Assembly: GCA_029265405.1 (NCBI GenBank)
Contig: JAJUJI010000008.1
Span: 62,001-126,000, forward strand
Source of the DNA: Clostridiales bacterium
GTDB lineage: Bacteria > Bacillota > Clostridia > Oscillospirales > Oscillospiraceae
DNA length: 64,000 bases
Reading direction: 5' to 3'
Under the pieces are notes generated by a model. That model was given only the letters and a program-made list of their open reading frames with translations. It was not told where the DNA came from and did not search any database. Positions 8,295-16,580 of the stretch are shown here, in pieces (the first letter of the stretch is position 1; the number at the start of each line of letters is the position of its first letter). Both the position numbers and the translations under genes were made by a program.

Positions 8295-9458
8295 ATGAAA
8301 ACGCTGGTGGAATTCTGCGACAGGGAGCCTGCCCACAATATCATGATGTGCTTGAAGTATATGCCGGAGAGGCTGGTTTTCATAAGCTATCACGGACTGA
8401 CCACCGAGGCCAGGATGGCCGCGCTTAAAAGCTTCCTTGCATCGAGGGGCTGGAAAAAGCGCATCGAGTTCATACCGATCGACAGGTTCGACGTTGCGCA
8501 GACGGCGGAGGTCATAAGGCGCATATTGGAGAGATATGAGGACTGCGCCTTCGACCTGACCGGAGGCAACGAGCTGGCCGTACTCGCGCTGGGCCTGGTA
8601 GCGGCGGAGCGGCCTCTGAAGGTCTATCAGGCCGACGTGAGATCGGGCCGCTGCGCCGCCGTGCTGGGGGAGGCTGAAAAGCCGGCAAACCCGTTGCCGG
8701 AGATGAGCGCAGCCGAGCTGGTGGCGCTGCACGGGGGCAGAGTGAAGCAAAACGGCAAGAGACCGGAGCCCACGGAGGAAATGCTGGCCGACCTGGATGT
8801 CATGTGGGAGATATACCAGGACGATTATAGAGCCTGGAAAAGCCAGACAGAGGCCTTCATGAATTCGGGCGGCTATAAAAATGAGTACGCCCAAATAAAT
8901 ACGCGCGAAAGCGCCGCCTTTCGCAGGAGCGTGTTCGACCGCCTCAGGGAGGCCGGGATGGTGACGGACTGCTCGGAAAGCGGGGGAGTCCTTACCTTCA
9001 GGTTCAAAAACAGGGACGTACATAAGCTGCTGGCCGATACGGGAAGCATACTTGAGCTCCAGGTGCTGCGCGCCGCAAAGCTCCTGCCGCGAGTGTTTAC
9101 CGATGCCGTTGCCTGCGTCGTCATAGACTGGGACGGGGTGCTGCACAACCCGCTTGAGGGCGAGAGGGACACGCTGAACGAGATAGACGGCATACTGATG
9201 CGGGGCATGACTCCGGTTTTCGTCTCATGCAAGAGCGGCCTGTACGACAGGAACTCCCTTTACGAGCTTGACGTGGTTACGCCCCGCTTCGGAGGCGGCT
9301 ACGCCGTAAAGCTTCTTGTGGTCAACGACCCGAAGCAGGTAAAGGGCTCGGAGTACCTTAGGCAGCGCGCAGCCGACATGGGCATCAGGCTGCTTGAAAA
9401 CGCCTACACGTACAAGGCGAGAGAGCTTGCCGAGCGGCTCGAGGAATTGACCGGATGA
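8295..9458 (+). CDS. Orphan CARF-DUF1887 (Card1/Can2-like) CRISPR ancillary nuclease
   Basis: A 387-residue protein with the layout of Card1/Can2: an N-terminal CARF domain (about 1-130) with ligand-loop motif DLTGGNE at 87-93, a helical and winged-helix middle (about 160-250), and a C-terminal PD-(D/E)xK nuclease fold of the DUF1887 type (about 250-387; ELQVLRAAK, NEIDGIL at 295-301, then VFVSCKSG at 308-315). Family members are switched on by cyclic tetra-adenylate made by type III CRISPR complexes and cut nucleic acid. Here the usual E-x-K reads S-C-K (Ser311, Lys313). No cas gene or repeat array lies in the window, so activator and activity are open. Flanked by MATE and enoate-reductase genes. 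Confidence 0.82.
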   Translation: MKTLVEFCDREPAHNIMMCLKYMPERLVFISYHGLTTEARMAALKSFLASRGWKKRIEFIPIDRFDVAQTAEVIRRILERYEDCAFDLTGGNELAVLALGLVAAERPLKVYQADVRSGRCAAVLGEAEKPANPLPEMSAAELVALHGGRVKQNGKRPEPTEEMLADLDVMWEIYQDDYRAWKSQTEAFMNSGGYKNEYAQINTRESAAFRRSVFDRLREAGMVTDCSESGGVLTFRFKNRDVHKLLADTGSILELQVLRAAKLLPRVFTDAVACVVIDWDGVLHNPLEGERDTLNEIDGILMRGMTPVFVSCKSGLYDRNSLYELDVVTPRFGGGYAVKLLVVNDPKQVKGSEYLRQRAADMGIRLLENAYTYKARELAERLEELTG

Positions 9459-9469
9459 AGCAAGCAAGA

Positions 9470-9505
9470 ACGCCGGCGGGAACGTGAAAATGTTCCCGCC
9501 GGCGT
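9470..9505. terminator. Two-way terminator between CARF nuclease and enoate-reductase genes
   Basis: ACGCCGGCGGGAAC (9470-9483) pairs with GTTCCCGCCGGCGT (9492-9505), with further flanking pairs after a bulge. It lies between two convergent genes. The T-runs are poor, so strength is uncertain. Confidence 0.6.
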
Positions 9506-9533
9506 CTTGCCATCGATTATATATTATATAGAT

Positions 9534-11528
9534 TTAAATATAGGCTGCGGCCCTCATGGCGCTCATGGTGGCGCTGGCTATATTGTTGCCGACATAGTTG
9601 CAGTCGCCGACGAGGAAAACGGAGGTCTCGGGGCAGCTGCGGCGCAGCTCGTCGGCCTCCCTGTGGCGGGGCTTGACGCCGATGGCCAGCAGCACCGTGT
9701 CGGCCGGAAGGGCTTTCTGCTTTCCGGTCTTGAGATCGGTGCAGAGGATGGAATCGTCCTTCACTTCGTCGAGCCTGGTGGAAAGCAGGATGGGTATCTC
9801 AAGCTTTTTAACCATTTCCATAATGTCGTCGAAGGCGCTCCTGGTCGAGGAACTGAGGCTCTGGTATCCGTCCAGCATTTCTATGACGGTCACATCCTTG
9901 CCCTCCTTCTTCAAGTCTATGGCCGCCTCTATGCCGACGGAGCCCGCGCCTACTATCACCACCTTGTCCCCGCAGGGCACCTCGTGCGCGTCGGCCTTCG
10001 GAGCCCAGTGGACATGGGGCTTGTCTATGCCGGGAAGCCTCGGAACGATGGGATCGGCCCCTATGGCTATTATGACGGCGTCGTATTTTTCCCTGTCCAG
10101 TATTTCCTTCGTGCACTCGGTATTAAGCAATACCCTGGCCGGGGCTTTGGCGGCCTGGCGCTGCAGGTATTTAACATAGTCGGCCATGTCGCGCTTGAAT
10201 TCGGGCAGCGCCGCGTAAAGCAGAGTTCCGCCGATTTTGTCGCCCTTCTCATAGAGGGTGACGTCGTGTCCGCGGTCGCAGAGCACCTGAAGGGCGGTGA
10301 CGCCGGCGGGCCCTCCGCCTATTACGGCCACGCGCTTTTTAACGGGAGCTTTCTGCACCCTGCCCAGCGGGAATTCCCTTTCCTGACCCAGGAAGGGGTT
10401 GACGGCGCAGGTGATTACCCTGCCCATGAGCCTGTTCCCGCAATACTGGCAGCGCAGGCAGGGCCTGTGGTCCTCCTCGCGGCCCTCGGCGTATTTGCGG
10501 GGCATTTCCGGGTCGGCCAGCAGCGGGCGGCACATTGACACAAAGTCCGCCCAGCCCTGTGAAAGGATGTATTCGGCCCTGTCTATGCTCATGATGGAGC
10601 CGACGGTGTTCACCAGCAGGTTCGGGAAGGCCTTCTTTATGTCGGCGGCGTAATGGACGTTGTACTCGCGATCCATCGTGTAGTTCTGCCACCAGTTGCG
10701 GAAGTATTTGAAGTCGCCGTGGAGCCCGGCGGAAACATGTAGGATGTCTATCTTGTCCTTGATAAGGTCTATGAATTTGAGCGTCTCGTCAAAGTGCATC
10801 CCGCCGGGGTGTATCTCGTCGGCGGAAATGCGGAACTCGATTACGAAATCCTCCCCGACAAGCTGGCGGGTCCTGTCCAGCACTTCTATGCAGAAGCGGG
10901 CCCTGTTTTCAAGTGAGCCGCCGTATTCGTCGGTACGGAAATTATACAGCGAGCTGGCAAACTGGCTTATAAGGTTGCCGTGGCCGCCGTGTATCATGCA
11001 CATCTTCATGCCCGCCCTCTTGGCGCGGTAGGCGCCCATGGCGTATTTTTCGACGGTCTCCTTTATTTTTTCCTTGGTCATTTCAATGGTGGGGAGAGGC
11101 TCGCGTTTCTGGGCGGCGGCGTTTATCCGCTCCCTGTCGGATATATAGGAGGAGGGCGCGAAGGCCGGCCTGCCGGTCTTTCCGCAGTCGGAGTCCTTGC
11201 CGCCGTGGTTTATTTCAAGCGAGGCGTGGGCCCCGAAACCCTCGCACATTTCCGCAAACCAGCTAAGAGGGATAATGCAGTCGTCGGAGCTGAGGTCAAG
11301 CTGGCGTTCCTCGTCGCAGGACTCGGTAATATCCACGATCACGTTGCCAACGTCCAGCACAGCCGCGCCGCCGTAGGCGATCCAGCGGTTGAGATCAACA
11401 AATTCGTGCGTGACGAAATGGTCGAGGCTGGCAAGGTTAAGGGAGGGCGGAGCCAGCTCAATGCGGTTTTTGAAGTCAACTCCGCGTATCCTTATGGGTG
11501 AAAAAACATGCTCATACTTGGAACCCAT
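9534..11528 (-). CDS. NADH:flavin oxidoreductase / 2,4-dienoyl-CoA reductase-like iron-sulfur flavoenzyme
   Basis: About 664 residues in the FadH/BaiCD layout. An N-terminal old-yellow-enzyme TIM barrel (about 1-350) binds FMN, a short cysteine segment (CLRCQYCGNRLMGRVITC) holds a 4Fe-4S cluster, and the C-terminal part has two nucleotide folds (VAVIGGGPAGVTAL for FAD and VVIVGAGSVGIEAA for NAD(P)H). It should reduce an activated double bond in an enoate or dienoyl-CoA substrate. The start at ATG 11528 follows GGAAAGGAAG; the longer frame to 11567 adds a stretch unlike the family. It stands alone, so the substrate is unknown. Confidence 0.88.
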   Translation of the reverse strand: MGSKYEHVFSPIRIRGVDFKNRIELAPPSLNLASLDHFVTHEFVDLNRWIAYGGAAVLDVGNVIVDITESCDEERQLDLSSDDCIIPLSWFAEMCEGFGAHASLEINHGGKDSDCGKTGRPAFAPSSYISDRERINAAAQKREPLPTIEMTKEKIKETVEKYAMGAYRAKRAGMKMCMIHGGHGNLISQFASSLYNFRTDEYGGSLENRARFCIEVLDRTRQLVGEDFVIEFRISADEIHPGGMHFDETLKFIDLIKDKIDILHVSAGLHGDFKYFRNWWQNYTMDREYNVHYAADIKKAFPNLLVNTVGSIMSIDRAEYILSQGWADFVSMCRPLLADPEMPRKYAEGREEDHRPCLRCQYCGNRLMGRVITCAVNPFLGQEREFPLGRVQKAPVKKRVAVIGGGPAGVTALQVLCDRGHDVTLYEKGDKIGGTLLYAALPEFKRDMADYVKYLQRQAAKAPARVLLNTECTKEILDREKYDAVIIAIGADPIVPRLPGIDKPHVHWAPKADAHEVPCGDKVVIVGAGSVGIEAAIDLKKEGKDVTVIEMLDGYQSLSSSTRSAFDDIMEMVKKLEIPILLSTRLDEVKDDSILCTDLKTGKQKALPADTVLLAIGVKPRHREADELRRSCPETSVFLVGDCNYVGNNIASATMSAMRAAAYI

Positions 11529-11668
11529 TTTTGTCTTCCTTTCCGTACATTGAAATGTCTGCTTCAATAATATATCGTAAGCATTATATCATTGCGGACG
11601 CGGCGTATCAATACCGCGGAAAACGAAAAGGGCGGCAGGAAATTTCCGCTTTTATTCGCGGCCGTTGA

Positions 11669-11700
11669 AACCGGGCGGGAAGCCTTGCTCCCGCCCGGTT
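11669..11700 (-). terminator. Stem-loop after the amino-acid ABC operon
   Basis: AACCGGGCGGG (11669-11679) and CCCGCCCGGTT (11690-11700) form an 11-bp stem just past the stop of the ABC ATPase gene. On the minus strand it is followed by only a short T stretch. Confidence 0.55.
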
Positions 11701-11701
11701 C

Positions 11702-12448
11702 CTAACCTCTTATGAATCTGGAAAGGAAATCTTTTGTTTCCTGCTTTTTCGGGGATACAAAAATCTGCTCGGGAGGGCCCTCCTCGCAGACGACGCCCTT
11801 GTCCATATATATCACGTGCCTGGCTACGTCGCGGGCAAAGGCCATTTCATGGGTGACTATGAGCATCGTCATGCCGTCATCGGCAAGGGCTTTCATGACG
11901 TTGAGCACCTCCCCGACCATCTGGGGGTCCAGCGCGGAGGTGGGCTCGTCGAACAGAAGTATCTCGGGCTCCATGGCCAGCGCCCTCGCTATGGCTACGC
12001 GCTGCTTCTGGCCGCCGGAAAGCTGGCGGGGACGGGCGTTTATATAGGGCGACATGCCGACCTTGCTTAAATAAAACAGGGCTTTTTCCTTCGCCGTTCC
12101 CTTGTCAAGCTTAAGCACACGCCGCATGCCCACCATGCAGTTGTCCAGCACGTTCATGTTGGAAAACAGGTTAAAGCTCTGGAACACCATGCCAACCTTG
12201 GCCCTGTAGGCGCTGAGGCTTAGGCCGCCGGACAAAATATCCGTTCCATGGAACAGTATTTCGCCGCCCGTGGGGGTTTCAAGCAGGTTTATACAGCGCA
12301 GCATGGTCGACTTGCCGGAGCCGGAAGCGCCTATCACGCAAATGACGTCGCCCGTGCTGACACGGCAGTTGATGTCGCGCAGGACGGTATTTTCGCCAAA
12401 CCTCTTGCTCAGGTGGTTTACGGCAAGTATGGTTTCGTTATTGTCCAT
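11702..12448 (-). CDS. Polar amino-acid ABC transporter, ATP-binding protein
   Basis: A 248-residue ATPase of the GlnQ/HisP group: Walker [10 protein letters not shown] (about 36-44), Q loop VFQSFNLF, signature [15 protein letters not shown], Walker [14 protein letters not shown] and switch histidine VTHEMAF. It powers import with the permease and binding protein encoded just upstream in the same direction (12519-13310 and 13403-14233). GGAGGGAAAA precedes the ATG at 12448. As the last gene of the operon it is followed by a stem-loop. Confidence 0.93.
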   Translation of the reverse strand: MDNNETILAVNHLSKRFGENTVLRDINCRVSTGDVICVIGASGSGKSTMLRCINLLETPTGGEILFHGTDILSGGLSLSAYRAKVGMVFQSFNLFSNMNVLDNCMVGMRRVLKLDKGTAKEKALFYLSKVGMSPYINARPRQLSGGQKQRVAIARALAMEPEILLFDEPTSALDPQMVGEVLNVMKALADDGMTMLIVTHEMAFARDVARHVIYMDKGVVCEEGPPEQIFVSPKKQETKDFLSRFIRG

Positions 12449-12518
12449 TAAGGCTTTTCCCTCCGCCTATCTTAAGCAATGTGTAACGTCGGGGCGCCGC
12501 CGGCCTCGCCGGGCGGCC

Positions 12519-13310
12519 TTATCCCCTCTTGCCGGGATAGTTGAGCATGCCGCTGGTGTGGGCCAGCGTGTCGGTCGTGGCAAGGTCGTAGCTGTCGGCC
12601 CCGTCCATCTTCTTTTCAAACCAGCGCAGAAGACGGGAGAAAAATACCGTCATAATCAGGTACATAGCCATAGCCAGCGTAAATACCTCGAAAAATATAT
12701 AGTATGTACCGGATATGGACTTGGAAGCGAAAAACAGCTCCACCACACAGATGACCGACAGGACGCAGCTGTCCTTGATGTTTATTATCAGGTTGTTGCC
12801 AATCTGGGGCATGATGTTCCGCAGGGCCTGGGGCAGTATGACGTAGAGCATGGTTTGAAGATGGTTCATGCCTATGGCCTTGGCCCCCTCGGTCTGCCCC
12901 GCATCTATCGACAGTATGCCCCCGCGCACCGTTTCGGCCATGTAAGCCCCGGTGTTTATGGATACGATAAAGAAGGCGGCAAACCACATGCCCATAACAT
13001 AGTGCAGGAGATAGGCTATGCCGTAGAAAATAAACATGGCCTGCACCATCATGGGCGTCCCCCTGAAAACCTCCACATACACGGCCAGAATCAGGTTCAC
13101 GGCCTTCAGCAGCGCCCTTTTGGCGAAGCTGTCGCTCTTCTGCACGGGTATGGTCTGGATTATGCCCACAATAAAGCCGATGACGCAGCCGATCAGGGTG
13201 CCGACAAAGGCTATAAGTAGAGAAGTCCCCGCGCCCTTGAGCAGAGAAAAGCCGTAATTTTGAAGCAGGAACAGTATCCTGTTCCAAAAGCCTGCCGGTA
13301 AGGAACTCAT
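12519..13310 (-). CDS. Polar amino-acid ABC transporter, permease
   Basis: About 263 residues of the HisM/GlnP family. It has several membrane segments and the EAA-like loop ETVRGGILSIDAGQTEGAKAIGM that contacts the ATPase, followed by ILPQALRNIMPQIGNN, a strong family mark. It forms the membrane channel for the importer. The start at ATG 13310 is preferred because GAAAGGA lies upstream; longer starts add ten residues unlike a permease N-terminus. Substrate is a polar amino acid, type not resolved. Confidence 0.92.
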   Translation of the reverse strand: MSSLPAGFWNRILFLLQNYGFSLLKGAGTSLLIAFVGTLIGCVIGFIVGIIQTIPVQKSDSFAKRALLKAVNLILAVYVEVFRGTPMMVQAMFIFYGIAYLLHYVMGMWFAAFFIVSINTGAYMAETVRGGILSIDAGQTEGAKAIGMNHLQTMLYVILPQALRNIMPQIGNNLIINIKDSCVLSVICVVELFFASKSISGTYYIFFEVFTLAMAMYLIMTVFFSRLLRWFEKKMDGADSYDLATTDTLAHTSGMLNYPGKRG

Positions 13311-13402
13311 GGCTATATCCTTTCTTGAGCCGCCCGCCACAGCCGCAAGGGGAGCGGAAGCCCACTCCCCTTAAATAAAACGCAGGAAACGGCTTGTTTT
13401 TG

Positions 13403-14233
13403 TCACTGAGAAAGCGGCTGGTTGGCTATGGCCTCGTCCATCATTTTTGCAAAATCGTCGGTAGTCAGGGTGGCGAGAGCCTCGTTGAGCTTGTTCAGGA
13501 GCTCCGTATTGCCTTTTCTGATGGAGATGCCTATGTTTATTTCCTCATCCGAAACCTTGAAATTGTCGGAGGGGTTGTTTGTGAAGTCCAGAAGCTTCAG
13601 GTCGGGATAAGCCGCTACCGAGGCGAGGGCGGAGGGCATGTCCATGACGAGCAGGTCGCATTTGCCGGACCTCAGGGATACAAGCATGTCGGAGGTCGCT
13701 TCCATCGCGGGAAGCTTATTCGCGTTCGGTATCTGGTCCAGGCATACGTCGTACCAAACGGTGCCCATTTGGGAGGTGCAGGTCGCTCCGTCAAGCTCGC
13801 TGAGGCCGGCGGCCGAGGCGTACTTGGAGTCGCCCCTTGTCAGTGCGACTATGGAGGCGTAGTAGTATGGAGTTGTGAAGTCCATGGTTTCAAGGCGTTC
13901 GGCGGTTATGGACTGCCCCGCTATTGCGCAGTCTATGGTGCCGGTCTGAACCGCGGTCGGCAGGCTCGTCCACTCCATCTTGTAGATCTCAAGCTTGTAG
14001 CCGATTTTGTCGGCAAGGTATTTGGCCATTTGCACGTCGTAGCCGTTGGCGTAGTCCGTGCTGCCGTGAATTTGGACGGCGCCGTTGGAATCGTCGGACT
14101 GGGTCCAGTTGTAGGGGGCGTAAGCGCATTCCATGCCGACGCGCAGCACCTTCTCGTCGGATTTTTTAGAGGAGCAGGCTGCGGCGCAGGCCAGCAGCGC
14201 GGCCGCCGCAAGTATGGCGAGCAGCTTCTTCAT
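13403..14233 (-). CDS. Amino-acid ABC transporter substrate-binding lipoprotein
   Basis: About 276 residues. The N-terminus MKKLLAILAAAALLACAAA is a lipoprotein signal with lipobox LLAC, so the mature protein should be tied to the outer face of the membrane. The rest is a type II periplasmic-binding fold (SBP_bac_3): VGMECAYAPYNWTQ, GYDVQMAKYLADKIGY, IDCAIAGQSITAERLETMDFTTPYY. ATG 14233, preceded by GAAAGAGAG, is chosen over TTG 14239. First gene of the importer operon; a promoter lies about 55 nt upstream. Confidence 0.92.
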   Translation of the reverse strand: MKKLLAILAAAALLACAAACSSKKSDEKVLRVGMECAYAPYNWTQSDDSNGAVQIHGSTDYANGYDVQMAKYLADKIGYKLEIYKMEWTSLPTAVQTGTIDCAIAGQSITAERLETMDFTTPYYYASIVALTRGDSKYASAAGLSELDGATCTSQMGTVWYDVCLDQIPNANKLPAMEATSDMLVSLRSGKCDLLVMDMPSALASVAAYPDLKLLDFTNNPSDNFKVSDEEINIGISIRKGNTELLNKLNEALATLTTDDFAKMMDEAIANQPLSQ

Positions 14234-14288
14234 CCGCAAAACTCTCTTTCATATAAATTTTTCATAATTTAAAGTTTTAAACAAAAGC

Positions 14289-14317
14289 AAATTAGCATAA
14301 TATCAAGGCCTTGTCAA
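14289..14317 (-). promoter_or_regulatory. Promoter of the amino-acid ABC operon
   Basis: On the minus strand TTGACA (14317-14312) and TAATTT (14294-14289) are 17 nt apart, upstream of the binding-protein gene. Confidence 0.55.
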
Positions 14318-14428
14318 TAGTTTTCGACAAAAAAGTACCCTCTGCTGAGCCTTGCTTTTTTCTCCGCAGGCTGTAAAATGACTATGGATGCGACATAGAC
14401 AATTTCGGATAAGGAGGGAAGCGCAGCC

Positions 14429-15378
14429 ATGCTGCTTGACGCGGAAAAATTTTATGCCGAGCTTGACGGCTATTTTGCCGGACACGACAACAAGGCGACC
14501 GAAAGGTTCCTTTTGGAAACGCTTGAAGCGATGGAAAACTCGATGCTTATCACCTGCGAATGCGCCTGCCGCGCCGGTGGAGATTGCGGGCCCGATTCCG
14601 GCTCCGGCCCGTCCGAGGAGGAGCTCAGATGGGCGGCGGAGAGAAGCCGGGGCATGATAATGGTGCTGAACGAGCTGGCTTGCTTTTACAGGGGCCTGGG
14701 CCGCTGGGAGGAGAGCTTGAGGGCCTTCGGCCGGGCGCTGGCGGAGCTGGAGCTGTGCGGGCTTGAGGGCAGCGACGGCTACGCGCTGGCGCTGGTAAAC
14801 ATGGCCGGAACTCTCAGGCTGCTGGGCAGATATGAGGAAGCCCTCGAGGACTTTGAAAAGGCAAGGGCAATACTGGAAAAAACGGTAATAACGACGCATA
14901 TAATTACGCAAGCCTCTGGAACAACGAGGGCTTAGTATATCAGGATATGAGGGATTTCGGCAAGGCCGCCGTATGCTTCGAGGCAGCGCTCAGCCTCCTG
15001 CCGGATACGGAGCAAAACAAAGCGGAGCGGGCCACCAACCTTTCCAATTTGGCTCTGGCCTATTTCAATATCGGCAGGACCGGGGAGGCTGAGGCAAGAA
15101 TCAGCACATCCTTGGAGCTTTTCAAGTCCCTGGATGAGGGGACGAATCCGCACTACGCAGGGGCGCTGAACACTAAGGCCTTCTTCCTCTTCAGCGCGGG
15201 CGACGCGGCGGGCGCGGCCGAAGCTTTTGAGGAAGCTGCAAAGATAACAAAACTGGTATACGGCGAAAGCAGGGAATACGCCGTGGCCTGCCGCAACTGC
15301 GCCTATGCGCTGGACCGGCTGGGCGAGGCGGAAAAGGCCGGGCGCTACCGGGCGCTGGCCGAAAAAGCGGGCGCCTGA
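14429..15378 (+). pseudogene. TPR-repeat protein interrupted by a -1 frameshift
   Basis: Two frames make one tetratricopeptide-repeat protein of about 317 residues. Frame one starts at ATG 14429 after AAGGAGGG and runs to a stop at 14935. The TPR pattern continues without a break in the -1 frame, from about 14881 (NNDAYNYASLWNNEGLVYQD, then MRDFGKAAVCFEAALSLL) to the stop at 15378. The switch point is a run of six A (14877-14882, GGAAAAAACG). This may be a true indel, a sequencing error in the A-run, or -1 slippage on Lys AAA codons. Typical TPR units such as YRGLGRWEESLRAFGRALAELE are visible. Partner and role unknown. Read through, the gene is complete. Confidence 0.75.
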
Positions 15379-15417
15379 CGGGAAGCTGCTCATGGCGGCT
15401 GGGCTTGAAACGGAAGG

Positions 15418-15446
15418 GCCGGCGGCTGAAAGCCGCCGGCTTTTTT
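15418..15446 (+). terminator. Intrinsic terminator after the TPR gene
   Basis: GCCGGCGGC (15418-15426), loop TGAAA, GCCGCCGGC (15432-15440), then six T. Confidence 0.9.
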
Positions 15447-15490
15447 GCCGAGCCGCCATGCGAAATGTTTTTACGTTGCCTCTCCTGTAT

Positions 15491-16486
15491 TCAGCTATTC
15501 TTATAGAAGCGGGCGCCGTATTTTTCCAAAGCGCGGTTTATAGGCGCCATGGCGGTGAAGAAGGACGCGGGGTCTGACCCGATGACGAGACGGAAGCCCA
15601 TTATTGCAAAGCTGCCATAGGGCGCATACGCTTCGATGCAGCGCTTGACCTCGGCCTCTATCTCCTCGTCTGTTGCGTCGGGCAGTCCAGGCCGCCCGTT
15701 GGTATTGTAGCCGCCGATAACGGAAAAACGATTTCCGTATTTTTTTAAAATCCCGGCTATATCGTTAATTGGCTGAGCGGAAGACCAGGCCGCAAAGCCT
15801 TCCTCAATGAAGTCGGGAACTATATCCTCGCACTTTCCGCAGCAGTGGACAAAGGGTATTATCCCATGCGATTTTATGGCGTCGTTGAGCCGCTTGTGCT
15901 GAGGGGAAATCAGCTCTCTGTAGATTGCGGGGGACATGAACAGGCCGCGCTCCATGGCGACGTCAATGAAGTTGGTTATTATGTCGGGCCTGAAGTATTG
16001 CGCTATCCGCTCGACCAGCCTGATCTTGTAATCAGTAATTGCGCTCAGCAGCGCGGCGCAGGCCTCGGGCTCCTCATGCAGGGCGCAGAGCGCGTTCTCA
16101 AAGCCCATCAGATGCGTCATCCTCAAAAACTGGCCATTCCAGCAGCCGTATTCAACAACTTTGCTTGTCCTGTCGCACCCAGAAAGCTGGAAAGCTGCCT
16201 GCCCTTCCCAATCGTAGGCGTCAAGGTCTGGAAATTTGACTATATCCTCCCATTTTGCTATATCGTCAAGCACGATCTTGCCCGCCGCCGGGACGGCTTG
16301 CCCGTTCGCCGACACCGATGAGCGCCATTCAACGCCGAAACCGTCAAGCCCGCCCCCCGGAGGGCCGTTTTCAAAGGTCTCGAGCATGCCCCCCGCCATA
16401 ACGACATCTGTCATTTCATTCGGCACCCATTCGGGGGTCTTATGCTCTACCGCGGCCATAAGGAAGTTTTCTCTAGGCGTCAACAT
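15491..16486 (-). CDS. Uroporphyrinogen decarboxylase (URO-D)/MtaA-type methyltransferase
   Basis: A 331-residue TIM-barrel protein. It opens with LTPRENFLMAAVEHKTPEWVPNE, as in the MtaA/CmuA/URO-D family, and has the zinc-ligand-like GIIPFVHCCGKCEDIVPDF segment (His plus Cys) of corrinoid-dependent methyltransferases rather than heme enzymes. A likely role is methyl transfer between a substrate or corrinoid protein and a thiol or folate carrier; no corrinoid-protein partner lies beside it. GAGAGGT precedes the ATG at 16486. A promoter upstream shares an 11-mer with the operator-like dyad in front of the acs operon. Confidence 0.8.
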   Translation of the reverse strand: MLTPRENFLMAAVEHKTPEWVPNEMTDVVMAGGMLETFENGPPGGGLDGFGVEWRSSVSANGQAVPAAGKIVLDDIAKWEDIVKFPDLDAYDWEGQAAFQLSGCDRTSKVVEYGCWNGQFLRMTHLMGFENALCALHEEPEACAALLSAITDYKIRLVERIAQYFRPDIITNFIDVAMERGLFMSPAIYRELISPQHKRLNDAIKSHGIIPFVHCCGKCEDIVPDFIEEGFAAWSSAQPINDIAGILKKYGNRFSVIGGYNTNGRPGLPDATDEEIEAEVKRCIEAYAPYGSFAIMGFRLVIGSDPASFFTAMAPINRALEKYGARFYKNS

Positions 16487-16518
16487 ATAGCTTACCTCTC
16501 ATAAATTAATTCATAAAT

Positions 16519-16547
16519 ATAATACAACTATGCAACTAAAATGTAAA
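16519..16547 (-). promoter_or_regulatory. Promoter of the URO-D-like gene
   Basis: On the minus strand TTTACA (16547-16542) and TATTAT (16524-16519) are 17 nt apart. The spacer and the edge of the -35 box hold TGCAACTAAAA (plus strand 16531-16541), also found at 22312-22322. Confidence 0.6.
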
Positions 16548-16580
16548 CATCGCAAAATAAACAAGCTTAGCGTTCAGTGC

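Noticed and set aside
8156-9533. CRISPR array or cas genes near the CARF nuclease
   Set aside because: No regularly spaced repeats and no cas-like products were found here or elsewhere in the window.
9507-10538. A 343-codon plus-strand frame opposite the enoate-reductase gene
   Set aside because: Shadow of the flavoenzyme; overlaps the two-way terminator and has no ribosome site.
12270-13220. A 316-codon plus-strand frame opposite the amino-acid ABC genes
   Set aside because: It lies antisense to a clear ATPase and permease, has no family motifs, and reflects the high GC third-position bias.
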